A stretch of 64,000 bases of DNA from Fallopia convolvulus. Its lineage: Eukaryota > Streptophyta > Magnoliopsida > Caryophyllales > Polygonaceae. Below, piece by piece: positions 55,622 through 64,000 of the stretch. The stretch spans positions 51,814,622 to 51,878,621 of the forward strand of contig OZ024734.1 in the NCBI GenBank assembly GCA_964016875.1, written 5' to 3'. The notes below the pieces were generated by a model. The model had not been told where the DNA came from. It saw only the letters and a program-made list of their open reading frames with translations, and did no database searches. The first letter of the stretch is position 1; every line of letters begins with the position of its first letter. The position numbers and the translations under genes are program-made.

Positions 55622-58600
55622 TCAAACGGGCAAGCACGACAACAAGAAGTCAGGCTGAAGTCTCTGGAGAAGTATCCCACAGAAGGGACACAAAGGCACA
55701 GAGTTTTCACCACTCTCGCTCTTTAATGATTCATCGTATAGCGGCTCATCGTATCCATTATCAATAGGACAACTATGCCATCTATAAGGCCCATGCGGTG
55801 CCAATTTGAAACTGCGCCTCTCACAACAGACGCAAAACCATAAAGGTGTTGAAGGGAAAACTTGCAAAGAAACGGCGCACCTTAAGAGTTTGTGTCTCTG
55901 AGGAGATCCGTTCTCACTTATCAGGCCACAGCAGCTGGCAGTTTCTGCTGACTCGAAATCAACAGGAGCTGAACAGTACGTGCATACCTCTTCCGCCTCG
56001 TATAGACCAGCATCCTGAAGCCTGTTGTTGTGATGATATGAAAAACGTCATCAAAGAATGTTCGGTTTTTTCATAGAAATTGACGGTTAATGGAAATAAA
56101 TCTCCACATGAACCCATATGGGAAAATTGGATCTGCTAGTTTGGCTATAATCCTATTTATCACGGTGAGTAATCGCACTTTTACTATAATTCAACGGAAA
56201 GATAACAAATATTAGGGGTGTACATAATATGATAAAATTTACAAATGACAATACATATAGCAATCTAAGCAAATAGTGTCAGATATGTATGCAAGTGTAA
56301 TTTAATGCTAAAAGAGAGAAAATTACCTCGTAGAAAGCTTTTCAACTTGTAATGCAAGATGCTTTAGTTGGCGTCCATCAGCATCAACTTTGACCCAACT
56401 TAACATCTGTGATAGCCCGGAAGGTTTCCATCCTCCACCATCCTTTTGTGTTTCAACATCCGACACCAAGTGTATGGCAGATGAAAAGTGAAACGCCACA
56501 AGCCTTTTTCTGAGTTCTCCTTCACTGCACAGTAGTAGCTTAACCCAATGCTGCTGCTCTGAGCCAAAGGATTCAATTGCAGTAAGGGAAGGTAACATTA
56601 TACGTCTACAAAAGATGTTAAGTAGGTGCAATTGCCTTGAGGAAACTTTTGGCAAAGATCTGCACGCGCTTTGTGGAATTTTTCTAGTTAGCAGGTCAGA
56701 GTGACCGTCCAAAAATACTAGCCACCTCAATAGTATTTGCTCAAAAAATGCCGGTGCACGTTGCTTGAAATCTGACAAAGCAGTCATAATATCCCAAACA
56801 ACAAGATGTTTGTCGTTGCTTTCAAACTGCTTTAGAGACCATAATATATTAGAGCCCCACGACATTAGTTCCTCGTCGAATAAAGGTGCGAGAGATTTTG
56901 CACATGACTTCAAGTAAAATTCAGATGACATTCTTCGCTGCTGACCTCCAATCCACAAGAAATCAATGGCAGCTCTTTGAGTCCTGCAATTTTAAGAATT
57001 GTATTAGCACTTGACATAAAAAAAACTAAGATAGTCTCACTTTAATCTTATAAGTACTTATAAGCAGAATATAAGTACCTTGCCTGGTACATAGGATTCA
57101 ACAAATCCAAGTCAAAGCTACGAACCTGAGAAAACAAAAAGTGTATTGTGAATACACTATAAAGTTGCAAAATGAAAACATTGTTAACCATGTACCTTTT
57201 GTAGGATGATCAAGTCAAGACACAAAAATGATGTACACAAACATCAGATGCAAGCAAAACGTTTTTTTATTAGCAACCTAGCCACAAAAATATATAGAAA
57301 AATTCCTAAGGAACTTAGGTGGATAATGTAATAGTAAGCATGCACTTGAAGATTGGAATGTCTATGATTCACACTCATGCTAATTGAATAACATAATCTT
57401 GGCATTTATCAGAAAGCAAAATGGCTTGATGCATTATGATTGGCTCATAAAATGGACTGGCAAATGACAGCATCACAAACATCACTGTTCATGAAACCAT
57501 ACATTCATGTGAATTATGTAGTAAATCAAATTCAGATTTTATTTGGGTGAAAAAAAAACATGCATCCATAGCATTGACAACGTACCACTGCAAAAGCCAG
57601 ATTGCCAGGGGAAACTGCAACTCCAAAGCAAGAATCATAAGCACAAGGAAGCTGTATAATAATGAGGGGGAATGTGTTAGAATAATTGCTCGGCAAAAAA
57701 AAAACAGCATGTCATGCATTAGGAAAAATAAATACTCTACTGTAAGTAATATGACAACTGAGTCATACATCAGCTGGGGTTTTTATGCTAAGATTGTTAG
57801 GGGGAAGCGGTACTTCAGTGAGCGAATCCTTATCAAATATCCATCCACGCATTGAATTATCCTGTCAAAACAATAATTGTTAAAAAGTAGCGAAAATGAA
57901 TATTATTAAAAGTTGAAACTAGCAAAGTATGAAAATGATAATTCCTATTTTCATTAAGAAGTGCAGTATATTATTTCTCCTAGGAGGTTTCAACATTAAC
58001 AGAAATGTCAATCAATATAGATGAAGTTATGAATTTTAGAATGGAGTTAATAGGAAGTAATGATACCTGACTACAGCTATACAAGCAACATCCATCAAAA
58101 TCCCAAGCTAAACCTGTAACCTGCAGAATCCTCAAGGCGTGAGTTTCATTCTTTTGACAATTCTGAAGAACTAGCATTTATTAACTCAGAAGAAACTTAC
58201 AATACGATCATGCATGTAGTAACAGCCAGCAGTCTTTAACTCCTGCTTATCTATATCGAATGTCCAAACCTCAACAGAGCCAGATCCTTTTCCAACAGCT
58301 ACAACGAACTCGTGGCATGATTCAACAGACATAGTTAGAGAAAGTACTGAAATGGGTGCAGTGTCATCCATTTTAACCTGAAAAGAAAGATAGCAAAAGG
58401 CAACATAACAACCTGCTAAGTAAAATATCCATAAATGTAAAATATGAAACCAACATGAAGCAAGCAAACAAAAGGACACCTCAGTCAACAAAGAAAATTG
58501 AGAATGATTGGTTTCTGAAGATCCTAGCATATCTTCCCCATCTCCAAGCCAAATCTTCACACTGAAGACAAGAACAAAAAAAAACACAAATTAGATACAA

Positions 58601-61600
58601 AAGCATAGCAAGACAAGAACAAAAATATGAAACCAACATGAAGCAAGCAAGTCACATAGGATTGTTGACAATGACATCACGCCAACCGAACCAAAATTAC
58701 CTTCCATCAGAACTTCCAGAAGCCAGCAACAACTGAGGATTGGAAGCATGAGGTGAATATAATCCCCATGCAAGGGCAGTCACCCAAGCATTATGGACTT
58801 GTTGAAGACCTGCAAGCACCATTTTGGGGGCATAACTGTGTTCAACACAATAAGTGTCTGGTGTATGGATCCTCCAGAAAGATATATGTCCAGACTTCGA
58901 CCCAACAGCTAATAAGCAGTAACTAATGGATGAATTATCAGGCGCAACTGCTGATAGTGACACTACTGGAGACCAGACAATTACAAGTGATGATATGAAA
59001 GCACAACGAGATGCATATTCATCTGTTGTTATATGCTGAGAGGTAAAATCTTCTTGCTCATCTCTAGGTTTCTTTTTTTTCCTTTCTATGGGAACTATTT
59101 GCAGCAAATTATCCGTTTCTCCCTTGCTAGATGGTGAATCCTGTACCACCCTCATGTTTGTCAACAATGATATCTTTATGAAAAGAAAACACAAAAGATC
59201 TTCAATACAAAAAAAAAATGTTTCTAAATCAAAAACAACAATAGGTTCCTTGCATCATAAACATGTGCACAAGCCCTTCCCAAGATCTATATCATATAGA
59301 TATCAATTAATTATCTAGTACAATTAATAAAAATCAATCACGCACGACAGCAATGAATAATAAAAAAGAAGAATTTTTATTTGAGAATATTTTAATATTC
59401 CAATAAATTTGGAGACGGTAGGAAGTTAAATTTATCTACAACCAATTATAACCAATCAATATTAGCGTCATCATCTCTGTCAAACAACTTCAGATCTGGG
59501 GATTCAAAAAAAAAGACGTAAAGAGAAAAGAAAGAAAAAAGGAAAAATAATAAGTTTCCAGTTTTGTATTCTTATATATTTTATAAAAAGGAATATGGTT
59601 TAGAACTAAATTTTGCCTTTTCAAGCAATATAACAACATAATCAAGACTTATTAACAACTTAACAGTCTAATAGCCTTAGATATACAATTCTAATCATGT
59701 AAGTTTCAGCTTTATGCACGTCAAGTCATATTTTGCTCAGACATTGATGTAAAAGAAGAAGAATATATATACATTAAAAAATAATAATAAAAAGGTAGAC
59801 ATGTTTAACTTTCTAGACTCGATAGGATTTCGAAAATTTTCAATTCCTAGCCAAAAAATAAGAACTACATTCTAATGCTTGTGACCATCATAATAATATA
59901 AACATTCAACAAAAAAAGGATAAAGAAAGGTTATGTGTTTTATTATTATCGTGCAAGCTTCTTCACCCAATTATAATTGTTCAGTAGTCTTTACAAACTT
60001 ATCCATTATGTTTTATTACAAATCCATCTTTAAAATGAATCAGTAGTAAATTTTTCATACATAACTTTGTTCTAGCATGTTTTTTCTTTAAGAAGTTCAT
60101 TCTTCATGAACTTACTCTTGCACCCTAGTACTATTACTCCCCAAGTTACGGGTAAGAAACTGAACAAACCGATGGAAAAAACAACTAAGGGCTTGAGATT
60201 CGAACCTGAGCAGAAGAGCACCTCTGAAGTATTGAATCTGGATTTTTGATATGACCATCATTAGCATCCTCAACGCTCGATATAATGTTTCCTAAAGAAC
60301 TGGAGTTCTTACCACTGCAAAAAAGATAGTAAAAACAAAAGTAATATAAATAAATAATTCAAAAATGCAAATGACAATTTCTAAGGTGAAAAACATATAA
60401 TGATTTAGCTAATAATCTTAAACATGATCATAAAGAGCCGGAGATATAAAGTGAGGCTAAGTATACAAGACAATCCTAAAGACGATTCAGATGCACTATA
60501 AAATCAAGCAAAACAGATCATCATTCCTACTTGACAGAATCCACCATAGAATAGGAGGAACAACCAGATTCCTTTGTTAAGCTCTTGGATTTCTAGCTGC
60601 AAGCCTGCAACCCTCCATGTATATATAAAGACTAGAGAAAAATTTAACTACACACTACAAAACTTATAAAACCACCAAATTACTTTGTCAAGTTCTTGAA
60701 TTTCTAGCATGAATTAGCAACCCTCGTATGTAAAGTGAAACCAGTAACTACAAAGTACAATACTTCTAAGATGACCTCCATCAACTTTTGACCCCTTGAT
60801 ATCCCTCCAGCCCAAGATTTACATGACATTTTTTTGTTTTTATATGTAAGCCACCCTTGTGCACTTCCCCACTACCATACCTAGCCAAACATTTCAGCCA
60901 TGAGTGGCTTTATTGATCACGCTATACTGTATTACTGTCCAAAATCAAAAGGAGAACAAACACATTTGCATTGCATACTATTTTCTTTTTTTGGGTACCC
61001 TGGTTGTAGCAGGACTTCTGTTAGGAGAAGAATTGCCCGTGAAGACCTGAATTGATAGATCCTAGTCAATGTCAAAACAATTTTGCATGTCAGAAGATTT
61101 TAAGTTAAGAAGTAGACTATAACTATATAAACAAACATCGTATATGAAATTGTAAGGTACTAACTTGTGTAAGGCCAGTTCCATGAGATAACAATGGAAG
61201 AACAGGCTCCCCATAATTCGTTTTTGCAACATATTCACACAACATGGAAGAGACATCCATTACCTGTAATACAATCACAACAATAATTTCATCAGTAAAA
61301 CACAACACAATGATATAAGGTGTTCTTTACCACTAAAAAGCTTATCAGAAAGGTTTTCATTAGCATAACCTAATAGACAAATCATTATAATCCAAAGGCA
61401 CTACTAAACATAAGCTTCAAAGCACCATATTTTTTCACAGTTAGTCTTTCCAAGTTTAACATTGACATAACAAATATTTTAGATCTGCACTGTAGAGTGG
61501 CATTTCCACACATCAACATAAGTTACATACATTAGGCTTTGTAAATACAATTTCAATACACACAAAAAAAAACTTGTAGGAAAAACTGGAGGGAAAGAAG

Positions 61601-63027
61601 ATCCACAACGTATATAACCTAGTAATTGTACCCACTATAAACAACAATGATGTATAACCAACCTGAACAAATGAGGTTAGCAAACAAACTGCAAATAAAA
61701 ATACAATTTTTTTAAGGGCAAGGATCGTAGGTAGTTGAAAAAGTGACATTCTCCTTCTCTCAAACATTCCTATAGCAAAATGGGAGGTCAGTCAACTTTG
61801 CAACAGTTTCTACTCCCCATGTCCAAAGGTTCTTAACAGCATACCTCTAACCATTCTGCTCGAAATTCACAATACGGATGACTATAAATTTTGACAGAAC
61901 CATCTGTTGTGCACACACCAAGCAAGCACCTGTAGATAATTCAAAATTTGAAAATACAGTTACATAAAACCTTACATGTGGAGAACTTGATATGATGCAA
62001 ATGATTGCATGGATAAATTAAGGTGTTGTAGACTATTTTGCTATGCTAACCCACTGTTCACGAGTGATTTGCAAAACTAACCCTCAAGTGACATGTACTT
62101 TATAGAGATTGGCAAATTTAATGGTTTGCTATTTTCAAATGCAACTTTATTTGAGGAAGTGAGGAAAATTTTCTTTTAATAGAGATATAATATAATAACA
62201 AATTCTTTCATCAAAGGGAAACTATAAAGGTATATCAACAATAGGAGTAGATTACAGAAGAAAGCTAAAGAAACATTTTTTTTAAAATGAGGAAAAGATG
62301 TACATACCCATAGTTAGAAGCAAATCCAGGTGGCGACCATGAAATTGAACGGACACAAGGCCGACGGTCCCTTGCTAAGCAAGTTGGCAATAAGCGTGCA
62401 GATAGCAAATCTGTAAGCATGTCATTCAGACTTAATGTAGTCCAAAACATAGTCTGAGAATATTACAGACAAAATAATCCAACAACAATGCATTTAGTTT
62501 CATTGACAAAATAGAAATTCTAAGCTTTTTATCCAATGTTGCCAGCATAAACTTATTGCATCAAGGCTAGGTCATCTAGCAACATCATTCAAATCCAGTA
62601 ATGATATAAGTAGGGGGGGAAACCCAAACTTTTTGCAATACAATTAAAAATCATGCAAAACAGGAATACTTCAAAAATTAAAGGAATTGAATTTCTTGAC
62701 GTACCCTGTCTATCCACAGTGCCAAGAGGAAAAGGATCCTTAGCTGCCAAAGTAATAACACCTCGAGGACTATGAGGCTTCTCAGGATTCTAAAATAATG
62801 CCAGACGCCATGAGTACATGAACCCAAACATCAAAAAGACGAGATTGCACTAAAAATTCTACCAAAAACTTAATTTTTTTTTTTTTTTCAATTTAGGAGG
62901 GAGAAATTACCAATATGGTGACAAGATAACCAGTTGCAACTGCAATCAGATTCTCGTTAGACCATACGATAGAGTTTGGGTAGAGTGGAGAAGCTACTAG
63001 AGTTGCCACTTGAAAAGGAGGCGACAT
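55622..63027 (-). CDS. TFIIIC 90-kDa-like subunit (WD40 plus zf-TFIIIC), 17 exons, about 907 aa
   Basis: Subunit of general transcription factor IIIC, which binds tRNA-type promoters for RNA polymerase III in the nucleus. ATG at 63027 (MSPPFQVATLVASPLYPNSI). Exons, minus strand: 63027-62911, 62789-62705, 62410-62308, 61930-61845, 61263-61165, 61046-60999, 60592-60531, 60314-60206, 59140-58701, 58561-58480, 58377-58201, 58120-58067, 57861-57769, 57651-57586, 57125-57079, 56983-56327, 56021-55622, all with GT-AG borders. The N-terminal half has WD-type repeats (VRSISWSPPG, LLAVGSKSGHISFWRI, VTALAWGL...LLASGSSDGS, FVVAVGKGSGSVEVW). The C-terminus is a Cys-rich zf-TFIIIC domain (VCTYCS, ASCCG, FCVCCERR, HSCPID, PLCPFCG). 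Exons 6-7 are the least certain. Total is 2,725 nt, one more than a multiple of three: exon 4 has an extra A in an AAA run at 61920-61922 that shifts the frame. Either an error or an inactivating mutation. Confidence 0.85.
60655..60720 (-). repeat. Degenerate duplicate of exon 7 within a TFIIIC intron
   Basis: On the minus strand CTAG followed by AAATTCAAGAACTTGACAAA closely parallels the exon 7 start CTAG plus AAATCCAAGAGCTTAACAAA at 60592, including the acceptor. The copy soon hits TAA in frame, so it is probably not used. A local tandem duplication of about 110-140 bp. Confidence 0.6.
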
Positions 63028-63646
63028 TGTGTTTCCCTTCTCCACCAGTAATACCCGCCTCACTTAGAGAGTCCCCATCTCCTCGGCCGCTTGATGTGAT
63101 TGGCTTCCTCTGCCTCCTTATTGAAAGAGATAAGAACCACGATCAAAACAATTTCTGAAATTCAGCCAACCATCGATCAAAACAAGTAAAAATTTGGATC
63201 TTTCTCAATTGAGAAATAAGAACCACGGTTGACATAAAGACATCAGGAAACAAAATTCAATTGAGAAGAACAAGTTCAAACCGTTCAATTTTGCAGACGA
63301 AATTGTAGGCTTTGACGAGGCAGAGAAGATATGTCGGCGCTGATAAATTCTTTCACCCGAGTCCGTCGTTGTTCCGTCCTGATTCTCTCTCTATCACTCT
63401 ATGGTTCCTCCGTAGGGTTGTTTATGAGTTAATGAACTTGGGCTGTTTTTAGACCCCCAAAAATATATGTTACTTGGTCGATACGTACCGATTCTCCCGG
63501 ATCGAACCCAGCCCGTTTTACTTGTGGGCAGGTTATATGTAGGGTAAAAGTTAAGGCCTTGTTTCACTAGTTGATGGAAAATTATTCTTAGGTGAAAGTT
63601 CTTTTTCATGTTCAAAAAGCGTAAAAAGTAGGTAGGAGTGTACGAA
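63028..63646. promoter_or_regulatory. Upstream region of the TFIIIC-like gene
   Basis: 5' untranslated region and promoter of the minus-strand gene would lie here. A plus-strand frame at 62976-63158 lies over exon 1 and is not a gene. GAGAGAGAATCAGG-type sequence near 63380-63393 (minus) is pyrimidine/purine-biased, as plant 5' leaders often are. I see no clear TATA box. Confidence 0.35.
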
Positions 63647-64000
63647 TCTACTATATATATAAAAAAGCAATAAGGTTTGGAGCCTTCTCATTACGCCACC
63701 TAGGATTTCGCCATATGTCGATCCTATATTAAGCCACCTCATATTTTTACACATGTCATTTTCTTATAATTTAGAAGTTTTTATAAATATTACATATCAT
63801 AGTCCACATGTCAAAAAATTTCCATATCACTCATATATTATGTACACATCATATTGCCACATAATCTACAAATATCAATCAATTTTTTAATTTTTTTTTA
63901 TATTGGATTACAATAATGTTTTTTTGGAAATTTATTTACATATAAAAATATTTTTACCATATCTTTATGATCCTAACAACTCTCCAATACAATCTACCAA
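63647..64000 (+). mobile_element. Possible Helitron 5' end, running off the window
   Basis: TCTACTATATATATAAAAAA preceded by A at 63647 resembles the 5' terminus of plant Helitrons. The following sequence (GGAGCC...TACGCCACCTAGG) is comparable in style to the GAGCCACC segment after the 5' ends in the 15.6-17.6 kb nest. The 3' end is outside the window. Confidence 0.4.

Noticed and set aside
1..64000. tRNA, rRNA, CRISPR, riboswitch or operon signals
   Set aside because: No cloverleaf with intact A/B boxes, no rRNA-like sequence and no regularly spaced repeats with unique spacers. The window is plant nuclear DNA, where bacterial-type features are not expected.

Overview
This window is nuclear DNA of a flowering plant, most likely a eudicot. 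The evidence is multi-exon genes with GT-AG introns, plant-only families (a zinc finger-XS/XH protein of RNA-directed DNA methylation, a phytochrome, a FAR1-type protein, an HT1/Raf-like kinase), and plant transposons: SIRE-like Copia elements, LINEs with a C-terminal RNase H, and Stowaway, Tourist, hAT, MULE and Helitron elements. I cannot name the species. There are no rRNA or tRNA genes, operons or CRISPR arrays that I can see.

Layout. 1-1.2 kb: LINE remnant (minus). 3.5 kb: Stowaway MITE. 4.3-12.1 kb: Copia element with two LTRs and broken gag and pol. 12.4-14.4 kb: four-exon chimeric gene (minus) joining a short HOP/Sti1-like TPR start, a poly-glutamine stretch and a coiled coil; a truncated duplicate of its 3' end lies at 15.1-15.5 kb. 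15.6-17.6 kb: nest of Helitron-like elements. 18.2-21.7 kb: three pseudogenes (Raf-like kinase split by a solo LTR, FAR1-like, receptor kinase fragment). 22.2-24.1 kb: single-exon Crooked neck/CLF1-like splicing factor (minus). 24.4-29.1 kb: AT-rich DNA with a hAT MITE, a Stowaway MITE and a MULE that may carry captured gene sequence. 29.4-35.3 kb: long LINE ending in a poly(A) tail. 36.2-40.1 kb: FDM/IDN2-like gene (plus, six coding exons). 41.7-43.4 kb: LINE crumbs and an unrecognised coiled-coil reading frame. 45.1-49.4 kb: phytochrome C-like pseudogene that kept its introns. 50.5 kb: hAT element. 52.5-55.3 kb: truncated Copia element, Tourist MITE, and a LINE remnant holding a nested hAT MITE. 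55.6-63.0 kb: 17-exon TFIIIC90-like gene (minus). The window ends in a possible Helitron 5' end.

Three loci look like working or nearly working host genes of general nuclear function: a pre-mRNA splicing factor, an RNA-directed DNA methylation factor and an RNA polymerase III factor. They are not co-regulated in any way the sequence shows. The FDM-like gene carries a frame break near its usual start, and the TFIIIC gene carries one extra base in exon 4, so each needs checking as sequence error versus real lesion. Most of the rest is transposon. I set many element ends by matching terminal repeats and target-site duplications by eye. I find no unmistakable new system. The best candidates for novelty are the chimeric TPR/poly-Q/coiled-coil gene, the unrecognised 478-codon ORF1 of the LINE, and the HAT-repeat-deleted intronless Crooked neck copy.
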